A DNA stretch of 64,000 nt from the NCBI GenBank assembly GCA_963691705.1, contig OY829542.1:35760579-35824578 (forward strand), written 5' to 3'. The translations under genes were made by a program, and so were the position numbers. This document shows positions 42,601-53,554 of the stretch, piece after piece. Origin of the DNA: Viola odorata. Its lineage: Eukaryota; Streptophyta; Magnoliopsida; Malpighiales; Violaceae. Positions within the stretch are counted from its first letter, which is position 1; each line of letters begins with the position of its first letter. Under the pieces are notes generated by a model. The model searched no databases, was not told the origin of the DNA, and saw nothing but the letters and a program-made list of their open reading frames with translations.

Positions 42601-43079
42601 GAATGTGAAGAGTAAAAACCTTTTGAAATAACAAAGAAAGTCGCATATATTTACAAAAAGGAACCTGAGTACCTACAAAAAAGTTTTTTGCAACAAAAAA
42701 CATGAATATTACAGACTGATAGGGAAACACCATAGTTATCCCTTTATACACAAGCCCTTGGACTTCTTTACAAGCCCTGAATCGATCCTTCCTTCTTAAG
42801 CTTGCCAGTATGGAGGGCCGAGTCTGGTGACACACCAATAGTGAGAGAGCTTTGATTGACGCCTTCGGCGTGCTGCACATAACTTCTTTTGGCCAACACA
42901 ATGGAGAGCTCCTCTTCAGGCAAACTTGACACTAAGGAGTCAATGACCTCTTCCCTTGAAGTAACGTTCTCTCCCCTACTACGTGGGGTCTATCTTGGAA
43001 GAGGGTTGGCGGCTGTATTAGGTCCATTGGTCAACCTTTCGAAAGAGATCCATCAGTTCTTAAGCAAGAGATTAACCTG
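42601..43079 (-). other. Degenerate stretch between pol and gag of element C
   Basis: The protease would be expected here, but I find no clear DTG/DNG active site. Probably decayed or partly deleted. Confidence 0.4.
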
Positions 43080-43980
43080 TCTCTTAAAGGTAAGGCATTT
43101 TTCTATAGTGTGGCCCTGAGCTCCGGCATGATATTCACACTTTGCGTTAGGGTCATACCATTTTGGGTATGGAGGTTGTCGGGATTAGGCTGGGATTGGC
43201 AGAATCTGTCCAGCTGTGAAGAGATGTTTGTAGATTTCCTCTGCTGGAAGGGGGGGAGGTGGTACTAGTTTCTAGTTCCCGCAGTTATTTTGATTTCCTG
43301 GTTGACTTGGTGAGCCATGTGGTCTACGTCGTGCGGGTTGCAATATTTGCGATGGAGGTGGTCGTTTGTAGCTAAGCCGATGGGTGACAAGACTAACGTC
43401 TTCCTTCTTAGGAAGTGTGCTCGGAGGTGTTGTTTCTGTCATGGCACTACCAACCCTTCCTAACTTAATCCTCTGTTCCGCCATCATGCCAGAAGGGCTA
43501 CCATGGGAGAAATACGGCTAAGTCTGATTGCCCCCAAGAAGCTGGGATTTTGACAGTTCATAGAAGTACTGAGACTCTTAGTGGATCTTCTTTTTGCCAA
43601 GATCAATAGTGGGTTCAGCCAGCGGAGGATTAAGAGATGCACCATCTGGAGTGCTTGCACTTTGCCCAATCACAGTGCCTGAAGTGAGCACAGAATTACC
43701 GGAAGGATCCTGCCACTGCCATTGAACCCCGACAATAGATGGTGGTTAGGTCACAGATGGGTCAGAAGCACCAGGTAGCAAGGTAAGTGCTACCTCATCC
43801 TGTTCTTTTCCGGCTAGCGCTGTGCTTGCTATAATGGCCTGGATTTGTTCTTCAAGCTTCTCTACCCTTGCTTCCAGTGCCTGAATCTTTTCGATCATTT
43901 GTTGTATTTGAAGCTTGGTTATGGGGTGGGTGTGGGGAACAATTTGCTTTTTGGGAGCAATTTTTAACCTTTCACTCTAA
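43080..43980 (-). pseudogene. gag remnant of element C with zinc knuckle
   Basis: Reading left from 43980: KLQIQQMIEKIQALEARVEK (coiled-coil N-terminus), a Ser/Pro/Gly-rich middle, then the knuckle CEYHAGAQGHTIEKC near 43100-43145 (preceded by WYDPNAK) and NLLLKN..ISFERLT. The large central capsid domain seems shortened. Several frameshifts. The Tyr-His knuckle form is the one usual in Ogre/Tat gag. Confidence 0.72.
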
Positions 43981-45030
43981 AAAAATAAACAAGTGAAATA
44001 ATTTAGGAGTTATAACAACGATTGAAATGTTATCCTGAGGCCTCCACACTGTGAGAGAAAGAGAGGGGCAAGTACGATAATAGCACTAATGCAAGCACCA
44101 TAAAAAAAGTCGCAGACATGGAGAGTTACGAAAATAATTGGGACAAAATTATAAATAGAGAAAAATCATGAATGAGTTTGCATGAGAAAAGTTGTGAAAA
44201 TTTTTAGAAGAATTTATCAATGTGAAAAATTGGGGGAAAAGTTGTACCCGTGGAGTAGTTCGTGGAGAAATTGCCACACGTGGAAAAATTTGACACACGT
44301 GGCGACATTGCAAAAAAACTTGCAAATACGAAGAAATTGCGAAAAATGTGACAAATTTATGGAAAAATTTGCCAATATGGAAATTTTGCAGAAAATTTTA
44401 TAAATGTGAAAAAAATTGCAAATTCTGTTGTAAAAATGTGAATTCTTTTTGAGAAATCATTTGTGGAAAATTTGAGAAATCAGTTGTAAGTGGAAAAGGT
44501 TTGAGAAATCAGTAGAAAAAGTGAAACAAAGTCGCAATATACGCATTTCAGTATGATGCATATCCTTGGGTGACACCAAGTATTTCTAACTGACTGAAAG
44601 GTTCACGGACGATACCATAGAAGTGGTCCCTCAATAAATGGATACGAAAGCGTTTACCGAATCATGAAAGGATCCGGGGCGCTTAATCCATTTAGGGGTT
44701 CGAGTCCGAGTGAGGGTTCGTGAAAGCTTACCAAGGCGTGGGCCCCAGGACTTCACTACTACTGACCTAATCCTATTTGGAAATGCCCGGCAAAAGGGAT
44801 TATGCGTGAAAATGCGTATGTAATGACAGTTTATCAAAGCGAATAACAAGTAACAATAAATCAGATATAAACAATTTATAAAAGCGGATAAATACATGGA
44901 AAGCAATTAATCATGGAAAAAATCATGTGATAATACATTAATGGAAACAATTAATCATGTACAAGAAAATCAACAAACTCGTATAAATAAAACAAACACC
45001 TCAAAAAGGATTTTCGGCTCCGACCCTATA
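43981..45030. other. 5' leader of element C, AT-rich
   Basis: No gene. 44150-44560 is a run of loosely repeated GAAAAATT / TGCGAAAA words. A tRNA B-box-like GGTTCGAGTCC occurs near 44697, but no cloverleaf can be drawn around it. Confidence 0.5.
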
Positions 45031-45049
45031 GGTCCTAATGAAGTCGCCA
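45031..45049 (-). promoter_or_regulatory. Primer-binding site of element C (tRNA-Arg-like)
   Basis: Minus-strand TGGCGACTTCATTAGGACC, three bases after the LTR. TGGCGACT is the start of the tRNA-Arg site used by Ogre elements as I recall it; the rest has drifted. Confidence 0.6.
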
Positions 45050-46182
45050 AACTGTCGCACCCTTTTTTTGGATTTAATTGCGCGACGCGAGATTTGGGAC
45101 GAGATGTGAGATGAAATCAGACTCATCTCACATAATGCATTGAAGTCGCCACCCTAATTTTGTTTCTAAGGTTTAGGGAACTATCGTTTAAGCACATGGT
45201 AGAAAACAAAATAAAAAGCTAAGGCAAAAGGGTCTAAACCCGAGAACAGTGGTTCGGGGTCTATTTATGGACTCGGGAAGGTGTTAGGCACCCGAGTCAC
45301 ATCCTAAAAAGGTTACCGGATAAACGAGGTGTTCAAAATCATGCTTGAAAAATAAAAGTCCTAATTTATGTGATCATGCCCAACAGATGAATTTAATCCT
45401 AACATTTCTAAATAATCATGCATACGGTTATGTAAAAAATGTTAAAATAAATAAAAGGAAGAGGACTTGTACTTGTTGGAAAGTCACGTGGGGGTTTACC
45501 CTACAAAATGAGATTATTAGTGCGAGGAATAAATAATAAAAAAAATAGATAACTATTTAACAAATTATTACAAACTAGATAATTTTAACAATTTAAAATC
45601 AAGCGAAAATAATTATTTAAGCATCCAGAATCATGCAAAAATAATTAATTACACGGTAAAAGCATACAAAAAAATGGCACGATTTATTTTTTTTACGGGC
45701 CGAAATTTGGTTGGCCAGTGTGCCGATAATGGGCCTTACTAGCTGGGCCCAGGACAGCCCAAGACAGCCCAGCCCACTGGGTTGGCTGCATGAGTAGGCT
45801 GAAGTAGCCCACGCTTCCTTTCTCTAGCTCGGCTCAAGAAGCCCAGCTTTACCCTTGTGCTGGGCCCGAGCAGGCCCAGCCTTCTCTCCCACGCGGGCGC
45901 ACTAAGCGCCTGCGCTTATTCTTCTTGGGCCAGCCTTGGCCCAGGATCAAATCTAAACAGGGAGACGTTGTCTCTACTGTTCACCATCTCCTTCCTTGCG
46001 TCGTCGGCGCCATTGCCGGCGACCAAGGGAGGAACGATCCCGATCACAGAAAAAATAGGCCGAAAAAAATGCTGGTGGCCGCAGCAACCCATACACGCAA
46101 TCACAGCAAGAAAATTTAACTCAAAATGGTGCTAATTAATTTAAAAATGAATTTAAACCAAATAAATAAAAAAGTTCACAAT

Positions 46183-46710
46183 TGACTCGAATTGGTCAAC
46201 GATTGACTAAACTAAAGTGTTGTAATTATCCTATATATCACATAAAATTTTTTTAACATTAAAACAGAATGTTTTTTCACTAAAACACGAACCAACGAAT
46301 TTTTGGAAAAAATAACTAGAAAGAAAGCGCCAAAACAAGCAAAAACTTTCAACTGGGAGTAACTGAGGTTGAAGTAGGCAGCTGTTCGTGCTAGTGAACC
46401 AGCGCTAGAGAGGGAGAGAGTGTTCGTGAATTAGCAAGGAAAAATGAGAGAGGGAGCATGCTATTTATAGGAAGGCTTCGCGAGTGGATTTTGGCGGTGA
46501 GCAGAGTGTTTGTTTGGCTATGGTTGCTCATAGGTAGCCTAGGGACGCTAGGCCAGGCTCGCGAGGCGATGAAGACGGGCTCGCTTTTCCTCGTGCATGA
46601 ACTGCGCATGAAATGGACTATGTCCATGCGTTAATTATCTCAACCATTTGATCTTGGTCGACTTCTTTGGTCAACCAGATCAATGGTTGAGATCAAGGTT
46701 GACTTCTCCT
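46183..46710. promoter_or_regulatory. Cluster of W-box cores in the C LTR
   Basis: TTGACT, GGTCAA and TTGACT at 46183-46208, and GGTCGAC, GGTCAACC and GGTTGACTT at 46655-46708. TTGAC cores bind WRKY factors. The second group lies in an inverted repeat (arms around AACCATTTGATC and GATCAATGGTT, 46639-46690). Both flank the TATA box, the second lying upstream of it in LTR sense. Confidence 0.4.
46461..46469 (-). promoter_or_regulatory. TATA box of the C LTR
   Basis: TATAAATAG on minus, followed by a CT-rich start region. Confidence 0.55.
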
Positions 46711-47209
46711 TTTGATTTTTGGCTTGAGCCGATGGTACGAGCAATCTCACCCTAAAATTAACAAAAATTTGCACAGAAAATGCCAATACGTAGAGTAAAA
46801 TAAAACAAAATTATTCGTATATAGTAAGTGGCGAAAAGTTTGGTCTATAGTTCGATAAAAAAATTTGCTCGTAAGCGATAAAAATTCGAATGTAAAAAAT
46901 GCTAAAAATAAGAATTGAGCGAAACGCAAAGAGATAGTGGGAGTTAGAAAAATAATAAAAAATAAGTAGCTAATGAGCGAAATTGTTCGACCATTGGTTC
47001 CAAGAATTTTACTCGGAACCGATATGAGTTCGAACGGAAAAAGTGATAAAAATGTGAAAAAGTTATGAGATAAAATTTAAATGACATTAAGCGTAAAATA
47101 AACATCAGTTGGACGAAAATAAATTGACATACGATTTTTAGCAAGTTGATGCTTGAAATGAGAAAATATTTGATGATGAAAAATTAAAAGTCAAAAATCA
47201 GGTAGCAAT

Positions 47210-47943
47210 AGTAGTCCTATGCAGACAAGGACTCCAAGACGCATCAGGCGACTTCCTCCAGACCTAGCCGGCTTTGTACAAGTCCGAATCATGCGATAGA
47301 CTACGTTTTGGAAACGTCAGGATGTTATCTTTCGTTTGGAACAAGTTTCAACCCATTTGGCCTAGTGGTTTAAAAGTTATGCAAGTCGATATTATGGTGC
47401 ACAGTGTGTACGCGAGACAACATACGACTTGAGGTTTCGGCCCAAACCTTGGCCCGATGATGGAGAACTCGACATGGGCTGCTGGAATGTATTTAAATAT
47501 ATTTATATTTAATTTAATTAGTTAATTATTTAATTAGTTAATTTCCTTAATTAGAACTCCTACATCTTATCCGATTAGGGTTTGCTTGTAATTACTACTT
47601 AAGGAGCCGCTTGGCTTCATTATTGAGTTGGCTGTTATTTTGATAAATCAAGACTTGTTCTTTGCAAATCTCTGCCCATTGTTCATATGATTGAACCTTG
47701 TTTCTTCTCAAGTATGCAATACTCGAGTCGTCAACAAGTAAAACCGAAATTGCAACCCCATTGTTTCGTTTCTCTTAGTGTGATTCTCACAATTGTTGAG
47801 TCTAGTCCTAGGAACTCGATACAAGATCCTTGACTTGAAATCGATTAGGGCTCTTAGCACAGGTTAGCTGAGTGGTCTAATCTCATACTTGAACAACGAT
47901 CAGAATTACGTGCTACGCATGCTATGCAACTAGGATCGTGTTA
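47210..47943 (+). repeat. D 5' LTR, truncated
   Basis: Matches 51306-52108. It lacks the first ~190 bp, a 36-bp segment near 47890, and part of the TTAATTAGT-rich tract. Confidence 0.85.
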
Positions 47944-47945
47944 GT

Positions 47946-47957
47946 TGGTAGCAGAGC
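47946..47957 (+). promoter_or_regulatory. Primer-binding site of element D
   Basis: TGGTAGCAGAGC, one mismatch from the initiator tRNA-Met site TGGTATCAGAGC. Confidence 0.75.
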
Positions 47958-48619
47958 TTAAGGCGTTCAAAGATTGGTAAGTATCCTTAATTGTTTTCAA
48001 GTTTTCTTTGCTGGAATCGGTTTCTTCTTCTTCTCCATTCAAAAACCAATTTCCTTGTGTGTTTGGTTCGTTACGTGTGTGTCAGTGTCGAAATCGTATT
48101 TCAATACATACCTATTGAAGTCCGATTTCAGTAAAAGAGGATCCGTTGGAAAGCTGTGTCTGCTAGAAATCCAAACAAAAAGAATCGAAGTGTTTGAAGC
48201 ATAACAAAAGAGAGACAAGCGAAAGAATTTGACAAAGGAACATGAATAGCATTGCTGAAATCACACAGACCCTAAACGCAATGTACAAATCTTTGTTTGA
48301 GTATTTCGTGTGTCTATTGAGCCATTCTTGATTCCTATTAAATTACTTTCTATTCCGCTTAGTATTTGTTTGATTGATTGTTCTTGCAATTAAGCAAATA
48401 TTAAGTATCCAATTCATTTGCAGCTAGTTGTCTTTAAGAGTCTTGGAAGCTTTTCTTTGAACTCTTGAGTCTCACTAACACTTGAACAATTGCAGAGATT
48501 TTTGAGTGAATTTGTGAGTGCATTAAAGAGTTTAAACATGAGAGTAAACACACGAGGGAGTGTTAGGCTTAGTGCAATTTTACGCTTCTATTTGTGTTGT
48601 GACTTTCAGGAAATTTTAG
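47958..48619 (+). other. Leader of element D
   Basis: Non-coding, T-rich; no feature recognised. Confidence 0.5.
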
Positions 48620-48751
48620 ATGACAAGTGAAGGAGGACAACCGGATGTGGTAGCCATGCTCACGGCTCTCACCGAACAAATGAGGGTGAGAGATGAAAGG
48701 CAAGCGGCTACAAATGCCGAAGTAGCAGCAAGACTTGCCTTGCGCCAATAA
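48620..48751 (+). pseudogene. gag start of element D
   Basis: ATG at 48620 opens 43 residues (MTSEGGQPDVVAMLTALTEQ, then a charged Arg/Glu-rich stretch) and stops at TAA 48749-48751. Looks like the gag N-terminal helix; the remaining gag is missing. Confidence 0.5.
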
Positions 48752-48855
48752 ATCCGAATTCTAGGGCTAGAGCAGAACCTACTAGGCTTGGGGCACTTGC
48801 GGCCAAAGTCAGATTAAGGGACAAGGCCGAGGAGCCACCTCATGGCACACCCTTT

Positions 48856-49440
48856 GTGCGCTACGCAAACCCTAAGCGCGAGCCCTATATGCGCACAGTA
48901 GCAACAGAACACCAAACACCTTATACACCATGTTTCGAAGAGCATGAACATGATAAAATGCTTTGTATTGAGCATCCTTTGAGTGTAAAAAGAAAGATAG
49001 AAGTGAATGAGAGGGAGCGACGAGAGAACTTATTTCACACTCGTGGTGTGATTGACAAAAAGGGATGCTCAATCATAATTGACAATGGGAGCTGCACAAA
49101 TTGTGCGAGTTGGTTAATGGTTCACAAGCTGGGTTTGCAAACTGTGAAACATCCAAAACTGTATCTCTTGCATTGGATGACGGATGGTGATGGGATCAAA
49201 GTGACCAGGCAAGTACTTGTTAATTTTGCCATTGGAAAGTATAAGGATGAAGTGCTTTGTGATGTGGTACCTATGCAGGCAAGTCATATTCTCCTTGGGA
49301 GGCCATGACAGATTGATAGAGAGGCCAACCATGAGGGAAGAAGCAATCACTACAAACTAGTAAAGGATGGCAGAAAATTCACTTTGGCGCCATTAACACC
49401 AGCTGAAGTTTTTGAGGATCAACAATGGCTAGCTAAGTCA
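48856..49440 (+). pseudogene. Retropepsin remnant of element D
   Basis: Open to 49308: FHTRGVIDKKGCSIIIDNGS (active site DNGS), HKLGLQTVKHPKLYLLHW, VNFAIGKYKDEVLCDVVPMQ and ILLGRP, where W of the usual GRPW box is a stop. The usual post-protease segment (FTLAPLTPAEVFEDQQWL) follows out of the original frame to 49440. Processes the polyprotein in intact relatives; broken here. Confidence 0.85.
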
Positions 49441-50110
49441 CATGCTGAATACGAGATTACCAAAGGAATCGAGAGAGAAAAAAGAAGGATTGAGTATCGG
49501 AAAGAAAGAGAGCGAAACTGAGTGTGTGAGTTCTCAACATTCGCATGAAAAGAGTAAGCATGCAGAGGGTGAGTGGAAACATTCGCACGAAAAGAGTAAG
49601 CGTGCTGAGAGTGGCATTGAGAGATCAAAAGGAGAGGATAATAAAAAGAAATTGAGTGTATATGCCAAAGGGAGAGAAGTGAGGAATATATTATATTTGT
49701 GCAAAATTCATTTTGGCGCAAGTCCTTCAAAAATAATTTTTTGGACTTTGCGCTTCCACCTCTCTAACCCTAATTCATTTGAATCTATTCCTATTGGAGT
49801 TTCTTATCTTGTGCAGGTAATTAAGGATATATTTCCAGAGAAGATGTCCCCTAACCAATCGCCAATTAGGAGGATTGCGTACCACACGAAGCGTGTGACC
49901 GGTTCGGCTAATCCTAGCCGCCAAGGTAATGTGCGTTTTTCTTTTCCTAGCGCTAAGCCACTTGAATTATCATCTATATTTGCACCTTATATTCATTCTG
50001 TCATTGGTGATATTCATGATGATTATGTGTCTCAATTTACAGGATTTGCGCGTGATCCATTGCGCCTAGATTTTACTAACACTAACACTTTCATTTTTTT
50101 ATTCTAGTGT
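49441..50110 (+). pseudogene. Pre-RT region of element D
   Basis: A Lys/Glu/Ser-rich frame with a repeated HSHEKSK unit, then a diverged match to the region just before RT (VIKDIFPEKMSPNQSPIRRI corresponds to the usual EDVFPEE.P.GLPPIRGI). RT itself is absent after this point. Confidence 0.6.
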
Positions 50111-50111
50111 T

Positions 50112-51080
50112 GTGTGTTCTCATATGCAGGGAAAGAATGAATTATTGGCAGGAATGGAGTACAAATCATTGGAGCTGAAAGGAGGAAAAGGGACTTGCGC
50201 ATCCATGGAGACTAGCTCGATTAACCCTAACCGAGAAGGTAAAATGCGTCTTTCTTTCCTTAGTTCTGATTCGTGTAAGTATGCGGACATCATTGATTTA
50301 AATCATTCTAAAAATAAATTAATTGATGATGGTCGTATGCAAAGGTCGAAGGCTAAGTCACACGCCTTTGAGGAGTACTTGCGAAAACACAAGAGATTTG
50401 GCGTTCGTACTAAGCTAAGTGATAAGATAATTGTACCTAGAGCTTATTATGGTGATTTATCTCACTATTTTGGTACGTTTAATGTTCCTAACAATGTGGA
50501 TAAAAGGAAGTTAGGTTCCTTATGGCATGTTTTGATATGTAAGTATGCCTTTACATGGGAGGAGTGTCTTCCGCTTATCTATTCTACTTATAACCGTTGT
50601 GCGCATGCTGATTCTAAATTGTTGATGAAACTTGTGTATGCATTTGATCATATGATACGATACAATTTAATGTTGCTGACTTTGAGAGTATTGTTTAGCA
50701 TAAGTGGCAGCAAGGAAATCGAGACGATGAGGGCAACCCAAGTCCAAGCAAACATGACCACTTGCAGCGATGAGCCTGTCCAACGTGTTGACATGTTCAA
50801 TAACATTGCCGCCGAATTGAATTTAAGAGGCTGGTATAATTCATTTTGTGATTATTTTGATGAGTCTAACTTAAAGTATTGTACTACAGGTCTAGGTACA
50901 GATTCGAGGATGAATCTCTTCGAGGGGAGAGGGGATGATGTGAATCCTCATACCAACCCTAGCGCATCGAGTGCCTTGTCCTTGAAGCGCAAGAGATGGC
51001 GACTAAGGAAGCACGAGAGATGGCGAGTATGCTTTGAGCCTATAATTGTGAAGCTTTCGTGGGCAGATTATGCTGAGTGA
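50112..51080 (+). pseudogene. Integrase scrap and 3' end of element D
   Basis: 322 open residues. Only 50480-50690 is recognisable: KRKLGSLWHVLI and TWEECLPLIYSTYNRCAHA match the integrase segment NRTLGTLLR...WEECLP.IEFAYNR. The end (RMNLFEGRGDDVN) resembles the D.R.NPF.E.GND terminus of gypsy polyproteins. The open length is probably chance plus decay. No independent function inferred. Confidence 0.6.
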
Positions 51081-51097
51081 GATTCGAGGACGAATCT

Positions 51098-51115
51098 TTC
51101 CGAAGAGGGAGGGAA
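51098..51115 (+). promoter_or_regulatory. Polypurine tract of element D
   Basis: CCGAAGAGGGAGGGAA just before the 3' LTR. A near copy (GAGGGGAGAGGGGATGATG) lies at 50923-50941 within a duplicated segment starting GATTCGAGGA. Confidence 0.7.
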
Positions 51116-52108
51116 TGATATGATCCCAAGATGTATCACGCGACTATATGGACAAAAGCGTCAAGACATGATGGAGCAGATGGAGTCCGATCAGGGATCA
51201 CAAAGGCTTTATGGAAACCTCTATGTGTTATGTTTATTGTGTCCAAATTTCAGGACGTTTCGACGAGTGGATCATCCAAAAGATCAAGCCAACATTTTCA
51301 TTGACAGTAGTCATACGCAGACAAGGACTCCAAGACGCATCAGGAGACTTTGTCCGGACCTACCCGGCTTTATACACGTTAGAATCATGCGATCGACCAT
51401 GTTTTGAAAACTTCAGGATGTTATCTTTCGTTGGAAACAAGTTTCAGCCCATTTGGCCCAGTGGTTTGAAAGTTATTCAAGTCGACATTATGGTGCGCAG
51501 TGTGTATGCAAGACAACACACGACTTGAGGTTTAGGCCCAAACCTTGGCCCGATGATGGAGAATTCGACATGGGCTGCTGGAATGTATTTAAATATATTT
51601 ATATTTACTTTAATTAGTTAATTAGTTAATTATTTAATTAGTTAATTGATTAATTAGTTAATTAAGTTAATTTCCTTAATTAGAACTCTTACATCTTATC
51701 CGATTAGGGTTTGCTTGTAATTGCTACTTAAGGAGCCGCTTGGCTTCATTATCAAGTTGGCTGTTATTTTTATAAATCAATACTTGTTCTTTTCAAATCT
51801 CTGCTCACTGTTCATGTGATTGAACCTTGTTTCTTCTCAAGTATGTAATACTCGAGTTGTCAACAAATAAAACCGAAATTGCAACCCCATTGTTTCATTT
51901 TTCTTAGTGTGATTCTCACAATTGTTGAGTCTAGTCCTAGGAATTCGATACAAGATCCTTGACTTGAAATCGATTAGGGCTCTTAGCACAGGTTAGCTGA
52001 GTGGTCTAAGCTCATACTCATCGAGTTCATTATTTCCGCATCGAAATCCATCCTTGAACAACGATCAGAATTACGTGCTACGCATCCTACGCAACTAGGA
52101 TCGTATCA
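51116..52108 (+). repeat. D 3' LTR
   Basis: 993 bp with extended inverted ends, TGATATGATCC and GGATCGTATCA (10 of 11 pair). An AT-rich stretch of TTAATTAGT words (51600-51680) follows a TATATTTATATTTA run that may be the TATA region. Confidence 0.88.
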
Positions 52109-52800
52109 CTTTGACTTAGTCTTCAATAAGCTCGGGCCACCTAGACCAGATAAGAATCCTACCGTTAGCTCCCTAGGGAGAAGATTAACGGGTAGTCGAT
52201 ATTAATGGAGACCCTCCTCTGTCAGGATCAAGCTCGGTAGCCAATAGATTTATACCGGTCTCGACATATATTCCCTAAATGGGTGCCCAGCTGACTCAAG
52301 GGTAACCATCACTTCCTAGGCCTCATTTAATGCGGAGGTGATGGTATTTAATGCGGATCTCAGAGCCCCAAGCAGTGGATGCAAGAAAGTCTTTGACAAA
52401 AGGAATAACATTTAATGCGGAAGGGATAACTTTTAATGTGGAGGTGACTGCATTCAATGCACCGTCATAAGTTATGCCTATTCTTACCCCAGGGTCCCAC
52501 TGGACTCAGGAAACCAAGCTAGAGAGGGGTATAAATACCGCCGCCCCTCATTCAGGAAGAGAGACGGCCACATACAGATATACACCAAAGAACCCTCTCT
52601 CCCGCTCTCACTACTAATCCGGTAAATATTCCGATACCTTTCACTTTACATGTATCCTTCACGATTCTAACTTGATCGTCGGAGCTTCTACGTCGGAGAC
52701 CCCCTCCGACGCTTTGTAGGTGATACTCGAGTCAGCTCATCCACCCAGTTAGCACGTCAAGTGACAGAATAATCCTCCCCCCTACTCAAAAAAATCAAAA
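52109..52800 (+). repeat. Element E: Tat-type LTR fragment
   Basis: TATAAATA near 52533 is followed by a stem-loop CGTCGGAG-ACCCC-CTCCGACG (52691-52711), the counterpart of that in B. Upstream, TTTAATGCGGA-like words recur at about 52326, 52349, 52410, 52433 and 52454. Family differs from B. The rest of E is missing: no primer site or internal region recognised. Right border uncertain. Confidence 0.6.
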
Positions 52801-52921
52801 GGGAAAGCTCATCTGGCATTTCAACAAAAATGGGAGGTACAACGTAAAGTAAGGATATCGGTACGTCAAGAGTAAGCAAGACTAAGCCTCACCTTCCTCG
52901 TCTTCCCCTCCCACGGATGAC
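52801..52921. other. Unassigned stretch between E and the LINE
   Basis: No feature recognised. Confidence 0.4.
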
Positions 52922-53245
52922 ATATGGAGATATCTTCGGAAGATCAAAGCTCACTTAATGGTTGTGAATTTCCTTTGGAGAATCGCCTTTGGTGCCAATG
53001 CTTGCAATCTGAATCTTTGGAAGAGGAAGATGAGAGATTCACCTATAACAATTGTAAGCTTGAACCTGAATCTATAGAGCATCTTTTCTTCAAATGCAAG
53101 CAAGCTATTGGTGCTTGGTACCTGTTACCCTTGGGATATGACCCTAACAGTAGAGGTGTTAATGATTTCAGAAGTTGGAGGGCTAAAGCTGTCAAGCTTT
53201 TTAAAGAAGTCGATTTCAAAGATGAGTTATATCTGTTAGCTTATA

Positions 53246-53532
53246 CTCTCCGTATTTTTTTAATACATGTTTGGAGTCTAATTTTTTGTTCACAAATAAT
53301 AGACGTTTTGGTCCAATCAATGTACTTTTGGTCCCATTTATAGGTAAAAAATTTTTTTGTGGTAGGTCAAAATTTGAAAAAAAAAATTGAGGAGAATTGT
53401 GAGTCACATAAAATTTCAGAGGGGGACAAAGTGACTGTCATTGGCTGCCGTGACAACACTTTTTCAGAAAGAATTTTTTTCTTAAAACTTGTGCCCTCTT
53501 TTAAAATGTCAGTTAATTATAGACGGATAGAG
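53246..53532. mobile_element. Stowaway-like MITE in the LINE
   Basis: About 287 bp between TA dinucleotides (53244-53245 and 53533-53534). Ends CTCTCCGTATTT and the reverse complement of ACGGATAGAG, degenerate versions of the CTCCCTCCGT Stowaway/mariner terminus. No coding capacity. Confidence 0.6.
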
Positions 53533-53554
53533 TACTCTCTAGTTCATTTGGAAG

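Larger units (their letters stand above)
45053..47209 (-). repeat. 5' LTR of element C, Ogre-like, truncated at its outer end
   Basis: Starts TGTCGCACCC on plus (GGGTGCGACA at the element-sense end). 45140-45310 holds GAAGTCGCCACC and the short palindrome GGTGTTAGGCACC typical of Ogre LTRs. A promoter is likely at TATAAATAG (46461-46469, minus). 45720-45860 is rich in CAGCCCA words. The outer end is lost where element D begins; no terminal CA or target duplication is visible. Confidence 0.7.
47210..52108 (+). mobile_element. Element D: internally deleted Ty3/gypsy retrotransposon
   Basis: Two LTR copies flank 3.17 kb of internal sequence with a tRNA-Met-type primer site, a gag start, retropepsin, a pre-RT segment and an integrase scrap. 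RT, RNase H and most of integrase are missing. The 5' LTR lacks about its first 190 bp. No target duplication is visible: the left flank is C LTR, the right flank is fragment E. Confidence 0.8.

Noticed and set aside
44690..44710. tRNA B-box-like GGTTCGAGTCC
   Set aside because: No matching A box at the right distance and no cloverleaf; probably chance or a decayed tRNA-derived scrap.
52310..52330. CCTAGGCCTCA in element E as a copy of the Athila 36-bp motif
   Set aside because: Only the central bases agree; arms absent.
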